From Sanguinoderma infundibulare (Eukaryota; Basidiomycota; Agaricomycetes; Polyporales; Polyporaceae): a DNA stretch of 64,000 nucleotides. Of this stretch, positions 38,342 to 48,500 are shown piece by piece. The notes beneath the pieces were generated by a model, which ran no database searches, was not told the origin of the DNA, and saw only the letters and a list, made by a program, of their open reading frames with translations. The stretch's first letter is position 1. Each line of letters begins with the position of its first letter. The stretch lies in the NCBI GenBank assembly GCA_032821775.1, contig JAVLRN010000001.1, forward strand, positions 124,001 to 188,000, given 5' to 3'. Position numbers and translations under genes: made by a program.

Positions 38342-41300
38342 TCACTGACCGAGAGGCACGGACGCGTTCCAGTTGCCGCCCCACCACCGCTTGACGCGCT
38401 CGCTGCCCCACTCGTCGTACTCGGCCTTTGTCACGCCGACGTCCCTGAACTCGTCCGTCTTTGCAAAGTCGGCCATGCCCTTCCACGCGTCGAGCACCGG
38501 GTCCGCCGCGCGCACGATCTCGAGCGGCATCTCCGGCGGCAGGATCGGCCGCAGCGTCGCGTGCAGGCGGTCGCGCAGGCCCGGCAGCTGCGACGGCGTC
38601 CCGGTCAGGAAGACGTTCTGGCATCGCACGCAGCCCCAAATTCAGTACTGATCAGCGTCCATTCGAACAGAACACGGCATAGAGACGAGACGGAAGGGAG
38701 GGAGGGAGGGAGCTGCGCACCTGGACGAGCCGGCCCTTGTCCGCGTCCGGGAACCTCGCGAGGACGTTCTGCAGGACCTCGCCCAAGCCGGCCGAGTCGA
38801 CGCCGGCCATGCCGGGCGAGAACCAGGCCTCGCAGCAGCGCCAGCGCTCCAGGTTGAGGTGGATCCGCGCCTTGCCCTGCGCGTCGCCCTCGTCGTACTG
38901 CGGCCGGAACGCGGCCATGAGCGCGGAGCGCTGCGAGGACAGCGCGGCGTGCGTGTGCGCCTCGGTGAACGTCGGGTCGTGCGTGAGCAGCTTCTGCTCG
39001 ATCGCCTGCAGCGCCGCAAAGTCCTCCTCTTCGTCCGAGGATGCCGCTGCTGTGTTCTGAAAACGGAGACGCAGGTGAGCCGCGGGGGATATATTATTGT
39101 ATCGAGCGGGAGTACGTACGATCTTGCGGTAGATCGCCCAGTCCGCGTCGTCTGCGCCGAACGTGTCCTCTGCACGCCCGCCATACACATGAGCACCACC
39201 CGAGCCTCGACCGAACGCTGCGACACTCACCCCCGCCCGCCTTGCGCCGCTTCTTCGGCACGCGGTCGTCCGCCGCCAGGTTCGCGATGCTCTTCATCCG
39301 CGCCTGGCTCGCCGCGCTCTTCCTGTCCGTCAGCGCCGCCCGCCGCCGCGTGCGCTCCTTGATCCGCGTCATCAGCGACTCCTGCTCGCGCCGCATCTTC
39401 GCCGCCCACCCGCTGAGGTCGCGGTCGCGCTCCTCTTCCTCCCGCTTCTCCTCCGCGGCGCGCTCTTCGCGCTCACGCTCCTTCTCGCGCTTGGCGCGCT
39501 CGCGGGCCTCGTACCCGGCCTTCATCAGCTTTTGTTTCTTCTTCTCTTTCAGGCCTTCCTCGTCGAGCTGTGGCCGTGTCAGCCCCCATGGCCATCACGA
39601 GAAAAAGGGCAAACGTCGCTTACCTCTTCGTCCGGAACGTCCACCAGCGGGAACGAAGGTGGCTCGTCCTAGTTCCGCCGTAAGATATACGCGTAGAGAG
39701 ATGTAAGCTTGGGGCGCTCACGTTCTCCGCGTCCTCGCCATCCGCCTCCTTCTTGCGCGCCTTCTTCAAGTCGACCTCCAGCTTCTTGATCGTAGCGTCC
39801 AAAGCGCCGTCATTGGCGAAGCCCTCCTCCTTGAGCGTGTCCGCCCACTCCCTCTTGCTCTCCTCCTCGCGCCGTTCCCGCAAACTGAGCAGGTGCGCCA
39901 GGTCGTTCTCCTTCTGCAGCAGCTACGGAGGGGACAGACAGAGTAACTCAGTGTCGGCGTCACCTCTCCGCCTCAAAGCGTATTCGCACAGCGCGTACCT
40001 TCTCCATGCGCGACTTGGCCGCAATCTCCTGCAGCTTGCGGCCCTGCTCCTTCTTGCGCTCCGCGATCCGCGCCAGCTCCTCTTCCGTCTTCTCCTCCGT
40101 GACGGGCAGGGTGTACGGGAACTGGAGGATGCGCTCTGCCGCGCGGAGGTTCAGCGGGTCCTTGAGCCTGCGCAGCAGCGCGGTGTAGTCCGGGGAGAAC
40201 TCGCAGAAGTTCTGGAGGACCCAGGCGCATTGCGGCGGCGACACGCGGCTCGGGAAGGTCGGGTACTTGAGCTGGACGAGCTTCAGGAGGTAGTCGGTCG
40301 CTTGGGATGCGCCCCAGTTTATTCTGCACGCGGAGTCGGGATGAGAATCAGAGCTTGGGACATCAGCAAAAAGGCGCGAGCCATGGATAGACCGGCCATC
40401 AATCCATACAATTCCCGGGCCAGGCTGGGGTATCCATACCCTTTGCCTCGGGTATGGATACTGTATGGATACCACAGCCCGGCCCGGGAATTGTATGGAT
40501 TGATGGCGGTCTATCCATTGCTGCGCACCTTTTTGCTCATGAAGGGGACTCTGGACGGCGTACCGTTTGGCGTGGCTCATGAGGCCCCTGCCATCGAGTA
40601 TTGGGACGACGGAGGTGGAGGCGGTGTTGAATGAGACGATGAGACCGTCTCTGCGGAACGGTACAGGGGGAGAGGGGAGGTTATTGTGGTAGAAGGACAT
40701 GACGGCGTCGATGCAGAACGCGAGGGAGGGGACCGAGTACTGCTCAAACATGAGTTCTGAAGTTACTGCAGATCTTACCCTGTGAGTTGATCTGATCCAT
40801 AGGCCTCGAGCGCACGCGGTCAAGAGGGTGTGAAGGACTTACATGCCCTTGAATGCAATGGAGAAGCTAATCGCTCGGTCATGAGTATTGGATGGTCTAC
40901 TGAAGGGGTGTCGATTCCAAGGTGAATGAACGCGTAGTCCAGGGCGTTTTCCTACATGATTTCAAAAGCGGCTGCGGGTTAGGAGGGTGCGACAGGAAAG
41001 GGCAAAACTGGAGAGCGTCGCCGCTGCACTCATCCATCTAAATGACGTGGAGTATCGCGCAGGGAACGTACCAACGCATCAAAGTTGAGGAGCACGTCTC
41101 CCTCCCAAGGCGTCTTCGCCTGCGACCTCGCGCCTCCCTCGATGTCTATCCCCTCGCCAAAGAGCAAAAGAGGCTTGTTCGTCTTGCGCTCCTTGTACTT
41201 CGCAACCATGTTGATGCCGGTACGCGGGGTTTTTGACGTGCACCAGCCGAAGCGCAAGTTGGTCGAGCCATTGTCGATACAGAGCGGAGTGTGCGCGTCG

Positions 41301-41389
41301 CGGTGGTCGTCATAGTCTGTCGCCGGCACTTGAACGGTCGGAAGTGGCTGGATAGGGAGGAACGAGATGTTGGACTCGTCGACCTCCAT
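38342..41389 (-). CDS. arp5: ARP5 copy D: intact actin-related protein 5 of the INO80 complex
   Basis: Arp5 partners Ies6 and couples INO80 ATPase activity to nucleosome sliding in the nucleus. Exons from the 5' end: 41389-41072, 40951-40843, 40765-40564, 40323-39999, 39922-39722, 39668-39624, 39567-39231, 39169-39120, 39056-38721, 38617-38342. They total 2199 nt, or 732 residues plus stop, close to the ~750 residues of yeast Arp5. The start reads MEVDESNISFLPIQPLPTV in frame, which copies A-C lack. Actin-fold blocks (IDNGSTNLRFGW, ENALDYAFIHLGIDTP, VDHPILMTE, DGRGLMSHAKR) flank the long Lys/Glu/Arg-rich Arp5 insert (about residues 330-510). The C-terminal blocks are FLTGTPSQLPGL, IVRAADPVLDAWKGMA and RWWGGNWN. 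All introns are GT-AG. Intron 3 holds the foldback element. This is the only copy with an intact canonical start. Confidence 0.92.
40361..40541. mobile_element. MITE-like foldback element, copy D
   Basis: A diverged 181-bp version of the element at 4675. The loop reads TTTGCCTCGGG, one G is lost in the right arm (GATGGCGGTC), and the right tip is TTTTGCTCATG. The position in ARP5 intron 3 is the same. Confidence 0.75.
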
Positions 41390-41540
41390 TTTGTGGACAG
41401 CGGCGAGGGGAAGGGAAGGAAACGACGGGGAAGATGAGATACATATATGCGTCACGGTAGTGTTCGGCGCTCGACGTCCAATTCTAAGGATGTAAGCGCC
41501 CAAGCGGACACCTGAGCCTGTTGGCATAGCCTTCCAGATA

Positions 41541-41790
41541 CCACCACCTCCAACCCGCCCTTCCCGTCCCGACACCTTCTACACCTTCTAGGTTGCCGTC
41601 GAACCCAACAAGGGCAACGCTTAGATCAACGAACATCAGGGAGGGGACCGACAGTGTTTTGCTGAAGGTCTGTATTACTCTTTCGTGACTCCAAACGAAA
41701 ATTCTCTCATCAATGGATACTTTTCCAATATCCAGCCGGTGTTGCTCGCAACTCTCGCAGTCCACGAAAACAACACCATGGAGGGCTCAC
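41541..41790. repeat. Dispersed ~250-bp direct repeat, left copy
   Basis: Similar, in the same orientation, to 48114-48372. Shared words include CCACCACCTCC, CCCGTCCCGA, TTGCCGTC, AACATCAGGGAGG-like, GGTCTGTATTACTCTTTC, GGTGTTGCTCGCAACTCTCG and ACGAAAAC. Identity looks to be about 75-85 percent. It begins immediately upstream of the ARP5 copy D 5' flank. On the minus strand it carries short open frames (ESCEQHRLDIGKVSIDERI) that are broken by stops in the right copy, so it may be part of an old coding or transposon sequence. Confidence 0.65.
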
Positions 41791-42636
41791 CATTATCAGC
41801 GTCCCTCCTCCAGAGATGCGCCTCCTCAATACGAAGACCGGCCAGTTCAGGGAGTTCACCGTAACTGGGTTTGAGATTTCCAAAGACCTGTAGTAATGCA
41901 TATACCTCTGTAGCCATCGTAGCGGTTAGTAGGTGCCTCACCCGATATTCCAGTTTAGATTTTGGCTCTGCAGCCTTCCGGCGGAGACGCCGATTCCCTA
42001 CAGCTTACAGCTGAGCGTGCTCCGGGGCGCTGTAGGATTTCGCCGGAGCCGGGGGAAATACTGTAGTGGCCTGTCGGATAGGTGTGCGCTCCGTGTAGTG
42101 CCAGGTAGGATCAATGGGGATATATTGTAGCACCATGCAGGACTGATGGGGAGATATGGTAGAGGACTACAATAGTCCCCGGGCATATGGTAGTGTACAA
42201 TAAATGGCTATAGTTGCTGTATAGTGACTCCCCGGCAGGCATTGCCCTGGTACTCGCCCACGGCCATGCAACGCACACGAAATTTAATAATGGTCAAAAT
42301 TATCAATTTTGGCGGGCGGAGCAACAATACATCACAGCATCTATTACGAAAAGAGAGAGCGCGCAAGCACGCGATTTGTGGACCAGCGTGAGACCGCCGC
42401 GAGACAAAGAGACCGAGGCACTTGCAAATTGACAGCCAGAGTGAGAACAGGCGAGCAGGACAGAGAGAGCCATCAAGAGAGTGAGCAGACAGCATCGACA
42501 GGGAGGAGGTCGAGGCGTTTAATGAGATCCTCTGTACTGCTGAAGTAAGGAAGTCGTCGTGGAGGACCTGAACGCAGCGCAAGGTCAGCGAGATCAGGAA
42601 GGCTAGCTGGTGTGCGTACTCTACTCCGAATACATC
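41791..42636. other. Intergenic, no supported gene
   Basis: A minus-strand frame 41941-41675 (ending in the left dispersed repeat) has some coding look (EVYALLQVFGNLKPSYGELP) but no recognised domain. Positions 41980-42230 are unusually rich in CTGTAG/CTACAG words that could pair with each other. A purine-rich GAGAGA stretch lies at 42350-42480. Confidence 0.35.
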
Positions 42637-43979
42637 TCATCCACTGAGGGTGCTCGGTGTCCGCAGCCAGCTCATTCTCTTGGCGGGAACGCTTCGTCGC
42701 GGGTGGGGGGCCGCAGCCTCAGTGTCCGGCTCCTTGCGCTTGGTACCGCCCACGCCACTCCCGGTCGCGCCTTCCTCGTTGCCGTTGGTGTTCGCGTCAT
42801 CATCGCCGTTGTTGTTTGCATCTTCCGAACCGCCTTTGTCCTCACCGCTGTTGTCGTCCAAGCTGTCCTTGCCAGTGTTGTTCCGGCCGTGCTCGCCGCC
42901 GCTCTTGGTTGCACCATCACTGGTGCGGCTGCCATCGTTGTCGTCCATGCCATGCGCGTCATTCGAGGGGCGAGCAGGCTTCCTCTTCAGCGCGCGGCCG
43001 CTTCGCGCGCCATGGTGCACTCACTGGTCTTCTTGAAGAGCGAGAGCACGGTGTTCCCTCACAGGACCTGGAGCTCGACCGGGTCCGCGCCTCCTGTGCC
43101 GAATACGAGGATGGTTGTCGAGATGACTGCCTTAGTTGAACTGGGCTACGAAAGTGGGAATTTACTCACCATATCCACCAGACGAGAAGCTCCTTCGCCC
43201 ACGTCGGCGACTCGAACGTGGCCTCGAATACACTTCGTGCGAACTCCCTGCCGTGCCAAAATTGACCGCCGGCGGCCGCCTATCCAGGCTGGGAGCAGAC
43301 AAGGTTATGCATCTAAGAAACAGTTAACTCAACACCGACTGTGCGACGGAAAGACGCAACTTCGCAAGTGAGGCACGGAAGAGACACTGGGTGGCCTGCG
43401 CCAACACGGGTCGAAGTGGTAGGGCAGATTGAGTGGGGGAGGAAAGAGCAGGTTGGGCGTAGAAACAGGTGGCATCCATGCGCATCAGCAGTGCGCTGTC
43501 AGCTTGGACATTGCTGAACTCGGTCATATGGCGGCCGAGAATGCGGGCATTCTGATATATCTTCTCATACCCGAGGTACACCCGGGTATCCTCGCTATAT
43601 GCGCGCATGCAGCCATGTACATGATAGATGGCATTGGACGACTCACTTGGCATTGTGATCCAGCCTGCGAAGGAGCTGGATGGACGCGTCCTCGTCCTCT
43701 CTCTCGTCCTCGTCCTGCCCATACGCCGCTCCGCCCTTGGCCTCACCCTCACCCTCACCCTCATCCTGCCCATCCTCCGCCCTGCCCTCGCTGTTCGGGA
43801 TGGCAAGCGAAGGAGCAGAGAACAAGACACGTACCTCTTGATTCACTGGCATCCTCCTTGAGTCTCTGGAGGACGTCTGCAAATGAGGATTGGTTTGGCG
43901 GAGAGTTTGTGGGACCGGATGGGGAAATCTTGCGCTTCTTGGAAGCAGGCTGTGAGTCCATATTGAGCTTGAAGCTCAT
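42637..43979 (-). CDS. Unrecognised gene candidate, acidic and Asn/Asp-rich
   Basis: A poorly resolved candidate. From an ATG at 43979-43977 the frame reads MSFKLNMDSQPASKKRKISP (KKRK nuclear-localisation-like patch), then SFADVLQRLKEDASES, up to a GTACGT donor at about 43833. A second acidic exon-like block lies at about 43644-43788 (EGEGEGE, QDEDEREDED, then QLLRRLDHNAK before a GTGAGT donor). A third segment, at about 43167-43265, reads GQFWHGREFARSVFEATFES and PTWAKELLVWW. A last open frame, 43020-42637, is rich in Asn, Asp and Gly with TKRKEPD and ends in a stop. I could not join all blocks in one frame, so this may be a pseudogene or wrongly spliced. Family not recognised. Confidence 0.35.
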
Positions 43980-44574
43980 GTCGCTGTGGAACGCATGGGT
44001 GGTGGTCAGATGGTGCAGAGAACACGTCGGGAGAGGCGCAATGGACGGACCCGCCATGGAAAGGGAAGTTTTCTTCGGAGGACGGAGAGATGGTCGATGC
44101 AAGAGGTCAAAAAGCGAGTCTGAGATTGATGGGGAGCGTGAGGGTCGTTTTATGGGGAAGTCGAAGGTGCATGTCATTGGGGGGAGAGAGAATCAGATGC
44201 TTCCGCTTGTATGGGACAGCCTGGTCATGTGACTGTATCCACTCGCACTCTTGTGCGCCCAGGTCCTACTGCACTGAATATCTGCGAAGTATATCTCCCA
44301 GGCTATACCTGCAGTATTGCTCTGCAATAATTGGCCGCACGCCGAGGACGAATTGCATCACTTTGCAGTGATTGATGGCATCCGTCGCAACAGCTACATT
44401 GCCCTGTAGTAATTACTAGCACCCGGCGGCTGCATTACAGGGTTCTACAATGATTACTCATATACGGCTGAACCCTCCAGCATTCCATCGTATCCGACGA
44501 CTTCCTACAGAGTCCTACATGGTGGGGCCGGATCCTGCGAAATCTAGCATAGCCCCCTAGCGCTTAGTGGAGCC
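43980..44574. other. Intergenic, no supported gene
   Basis: No gene supported. Positions 44290-44560 again contain many short complementary words (CTGCAG, CTGTAG, CTACAG, TTACAGGG), resembling 41980-42230 in style but not clearly homologous to it. Confidence 0.35.
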
Positions 44575-47489
44575 TTGCAGGCAGGTTGCGCTTTTGCTGA
44601 TGTGACCGTGACGGATCCAAGGTCAATTAAGTATGCCATACTATCGCATACGCGGCGTTCCGAAAAGGAGGGTGGGGAACTGACGTACCAGCAATTCATA
44701 AAGATCCAGGCCTTGTACGACAGCCGTGGTTTTCGCCAAACACCCCCTTCTCTAGAGGACACTCCATCGGGGCGACCACGTCTGCTTCTTCCATCGACTC
44801 AGATATTGGTTTTCCCTTCAATTTACATTTCTTTGACTCCGATGTTACCCCTACCGCGTCAGCTAGTCCCAATCCTAGTTCAGCAAATCCTATCACCCAC
44901 GCATTCTCCTCCCCCAGCCTTCAATCACTGTGCCGCCTAGTCAGTGTTCAGTCACAGCAACAGTTGTACCAGGAATGACGACACATTCTGAGCCACAACC
45001 ATCGGTATCCCAAGCGGCGGAGTGTTTGCGTCCTTTCAATGCATGAACAGCGGAACCGCGGTCTCCTACAGACATGGACGGATCGATTGCGCGCTCTCCC
45101 ATGCGGGCAGAAACGCGGTATCGGCCGCCGCTCTACAAGTCCTACTGCGTCAAACTCTCCCTCTGGGAATTCAAGTGCTCCCCTAATATCGTCGCCGGGC
45201 GCAGATGCCGTCGCACCTGATCCATCCATTCTTCACCGGCACACCACCAATGTTGCAGGTGCAAAACTTCCGTTTTTGCTCGGTTCGTGTGAGTCAAATT
45301 TGGACAGAAGTACCAAGTTAATGAACATCATAGCTCCCGCCAATTCGGAGGCTCTCACCTGTCCCCCTTCTCCACCACATCGTCCATCCACCTACCCTGT
45401 CGCTGGCAGTCACACAGATGGTTTGGGTGCACTCTCTGAACCGACGACCAAGTTTTCCATCTGGGACCACCCTGTCCTCTTCAAGGACTCAAAGATCCGA
45501 GAGGCGTGCAGAGTGGCGCGAGAGAAGGGCTACAAGTGGATCTGGATTGACTCGTCCTGCATCGACAAGTCGAGCAGCTCAGAGCTTTCCGAGGCCATCA
45601 ACTCCATGTACCTCTGGCACGGGCGGGCGAGGGTGTGCTACGCATTTCTTGCTGATGTGTATGCCGAAGAAGACCATCGGGCTGAGGGCTCCAGGTTCCG
45701 CAAAAGCAAGTGGTTCAGGCGCGGATGGACGCTCCAGGAGCTTATCGCCCCTTTTGATGTCGTGTTTTTCTCCGGGGACTGGACTCGCATCGGGTCCAAG
45801 AATTCTCTTGCTGATCTGGTCGAGGACATCACCGGCATCAGTTGCCACGAAGCCCTATTGCAGAAGAAGTCGCTTGACAACTTCAGCGTCGCCCAACGGC
45901 TCTCATGGGCCTCGAGGCGAGAGACAACGCGGGTGGAAGACCAGGCATACTCGCTACTAGGGATCTTCGATATCAACATGCCCACCCTCTACGGTGAGGG
46001 CGAGCGTGCTCTCCGTCGACTGCAAGAGGAGATCATGCGGCGTATCCCGGACCAGAGCCTCTTCGCGTGGAGAGATGTTTACTTGGGTTGCCAGATACTC
46101 TGCAAGCCTCCTGCTGCCACGTCCGTGTCTAAGACCGCACGTTATGTATGCAAGAGGTCGCGCTCGGTGTTTGGCGTGTCCTTGATCGCATCACACCTCA
46201 AGGACTTTCTGAAAGGCGGGAGTATTAAAGCAGTCCCTCATGATGAAGTCGTCTCTCACATCTCCCATGCTTCTCCGGCGGAATACATATCCACCCCACA
46301 TGGTATCCGCACACAGGTACCTGTGATACCCCTCTCACATTATCTGCCTGTCGACTCTTCCTCGCTCCTGCCATCTCAATGTTATCTGGTCATCCTTGGG
46401 TGCGAACACAAGGCCTTCCCTGGACGCCTTCTTGGACGGGTCTGCTACATATCTTCCTCCAACTCTGGCATTCAATTATTGCACTCCGGAAGTGTCGAGA
46501 TTGATCCACCAGAACGCGGGCATAATCGATTTGAGCTCTTCCCCCTATCGCCGGCCACCTTCGCGCGCTGTCGGTCACATATGGAGCTCAAGACTGTATA
46601 CATCTCCGACCACCCCCACCGTGCTGAAGCGAACTATGTGCTAGAGGAATTACTGCCCAAATGGCCGCCACACGAGACGATCAGCTTGATGGTGGCGAGG
46701 GAGACTCGCGATGCTCTACGCGACCAAGGGTACACAGCTGGTCTTCGAGGTCCACATCAGGGCCACCCGACTACTCACTGGCTTACACTTTCCAACGGTG
46801 AACACACCATCACCGTAGAGTTCCAACATACCCTCGAGGACGATGGTCGTCGGTTTACCATCAACGCTCATGTGCAGATCATGTCGAAGTCCCTTCCCGA
46901 CTCTGCCGGGGGTATCTATCGAGCGGATACTAGCGAGGTTGTGTCTTGGACGGATTTCATCCGTTGGCCGAATCTACCATGGAGTAATATCTTTGGGAGC
47001 ACGAGCATCACGTTGAACACAGCTGGAGGCAGGGCATACACCGTCACCCTCGGTTTCGACCACGTCCGCTTGGGATCCTAGTTCCTCCGAGTCCGCGTCG
47101 AGGTCGATGATGACATACCGGCCGCACCTTCTGCCTCGTCCACTGAGCCACGGCAGGGAGGAGAGCATCAGGTGTCTGGGGGTAGTGCGGAAGGGAAAGG
47201 GCGGGATGCTGAAGGAGAGGTCGAGGGAGCTGATTGCGACGGGGAGCGGACTGAGGAGGACGACCCGAGTCCTGCCTTGGCGGTGGATGCCCGGGCCACT
47301 GCCGAGGACGGGGCAGGTCGACCAGAGGAGGACGCGGAGGCGGCTGATGAACGCGAGGAGGCTTGCGCGGAGGCAGACGAGCAGGAGGCGAAGGACGAGG
47401 AGGTTCAGAAGGCTGGACACGCCGTGCTGTGGACGCAACCACAAAGGACCTCCGGGGCGAAGGAGACCCGCCGAAAGATGTCGGTGTGA
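44575..47489 (+). CDS. HET-domain (heterokaryon-incompatibility-type) protein, probably damaged
   Basis: HET-domain proteins mediate allorecognition cell death in fungi. The N-terminal block YAILSHT...GELTYQQFIKIQ is at 44632-44710. After one or more introns, the main frame carries IREACRVAREKGYKWIWIDS, CIDKSSSSELSEAINSMY, ARVCYAFLADV, FRRGWTLQELIAP, VAQRLSWASRRETTRVEDQA, YSLLGIF and MPTLYGEGERALRRLQEEI, and then a long family-specific C-terminus. These are the standard HET blocks of basidiomycetes. The frame meets TAG at 47079-47081 but stays open in the same frame to 47489, with an acidic tail (VRVEVDDDIP, EEDAEAADEREEACAEADEQ). No ATG precedes the YAILSHT block in frame (TAG at 44545). The ATG at 45039 lies after it and would lose motif 1. 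The domain call is firm; gene integrity is doubtful. Confidence 0.75.
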
Positions 47490-48113
47490 CGTGATGTATT
47501 CGAGACCGTAATTATTCCCTGCGATGGTGTGAAGTGAGACTTCCCCTCTCCTACTTATCTCTAGCTCTAGTTCACGAAGGTTTCCGAAACGCCCCCTCGA
47601 AGTATTGCCCCGTTTCTGATCTGTGCTGTGCGATACATATACAGGCTCGACGTAGGGCTGAACTTGCATCATGTACCCTCTCCTCTGGTTCCGCTCCAAG
47701 CTCCGGACGTCTGGTCACGAAACTACGCTGTTTGTGGAAAGTACAGATGTATACTCAGTGCTTTAACTCAGCACGTACGCTCACGCTCGAGTAGAAAACA
47801 AAGACGAAAGGGAAGGTGATTATATATCATACTAGCGCGGCACGGCGGAAGGAGGGCGAAGCCCGATTGCAAGCACGCTGCCAGGGTCCCCGCCGACTGA
47901 TCGTTTTGTTGTGGACGAGCCGCGGGGCGGGATCGAGTGCCTTAGTGAAGAGACGTGAATGGGCGTGGAAAGAGAGAGAGAAAGAGAGAGAGCAAGAGTT
48001 GAGCGAGAGTTGAGCGAGTACTAGTTGAGCAAGAGGGTGGACGAGAATCGCGCGCGGAAGTGAGCTGCGGTGAGCGAAGCGACCAAGCGGGCGCCTTCTC
48101 CGTTCACCCCGGT
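47490..48113. other. Intergenic with GA-rich simple sequence
   Basis: No gene supported. Positions 47971-48045 hold GAGAGA/AAGAGAGAGAG and repeated GTTGAGCGAG units, a purine-rich low-complexity tract. Confidence 0.5.
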
Positions 48114-48372
48114 CCACCACCTCCGACCTCGTCACTCCCGTCCTCCCCGTCCCGAGTCATCCTGCGCCTCCTAAGTTGCCGTCAAACCCATCAAGCGCAA
48201 CGTTGAGATCAACCAGCATCAGGGAGGAGACCCACAGTGTTTCGCTAAAGGTCTGTATTACTCTTTCATGACTCGAAACGATAAATCCTCTCAATGGCTA
48301 CTCCAACATACAGCGGGTGTTGCTCGCAACTCTCGGAGTCTACGAAAACGACACGATTGTGGGTTCACGGGG
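48114..48372. repeat. Dispersed ~250-bp direct repeat, right copy
   Basis: Partner of 41541-41790, about 6.57 kb away in the same orientation, ending about 130 bp before the GID1 start. The minus-strand open frames seen in the left copy contain several stops here. Confidence 0.65.
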
Positions 48373-48500
48373 CGCACTTGTCTTAAGCTTATTCGAAGGT
48401 TCGTCAGATCCTGCTGATCGGCTTTCAAGTTGGTTACAACCTTTGGAATGCAACTTAATCCCAGATTTCATACCACCTCGGTTTGCATGACCTCGCAGCC

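Larger units (their letters stand above)
4575..38849. repeat. Tandem array, period 11,889 bp, 2.88 units (ARP5 plus spacer)
   Basis: Unit 1 is 4575-16463, unit 2 is 16464-28352, and unit 3 (partial) is 28353-38849. Every open frame and sampled stretch recurs at +11,889 and +23,778. Between units 1 and 2 I noticed one substitution in the foldback element (AGCCTGG at about 4791 versus AGCCCGG) and none elsewhere. The left limit is the last mismatch between ARP5 A and B (T at 4574, C at 16463). The right limit is the first mismatch between ARP5 C and D (C at 38850 versus G at 26961). Each unit holds the 5' half of one ARP5, an ~8.5-kb spacer of decayed gene pieces, and the 3' half of the next ARP5. 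The near-identity means very recent amplification or an assembly artefact; sequence alone cannot tell. Confidence 0.95.

Noticed and set aside
4575..38849. Regular repetition as a CRISPR, rDNA or satellite array
   Set aside because: The unit is 11.9 kb with spliced fungal genes. There are no short repeats with unique spacers and no rRNA sequence.
42610..43371. 253-codon plus-strand hydrophobic open frame
   Set aside because: It is the complement of an Asn/Asp/Gly-rich low-complexity stretch. The apparent Val/Ala-rich membrane segments come from GAC/AAC runs on the other strand.
47107..47511. Arg-rich plus-strand frame overlapping the HET tail, and the Leu-rich minus-strand frame 46974-47699
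   Set aside because: Both are shadows of the acidic GAG/GCG-rich frame that continues the HET protein. Neither has a domain.
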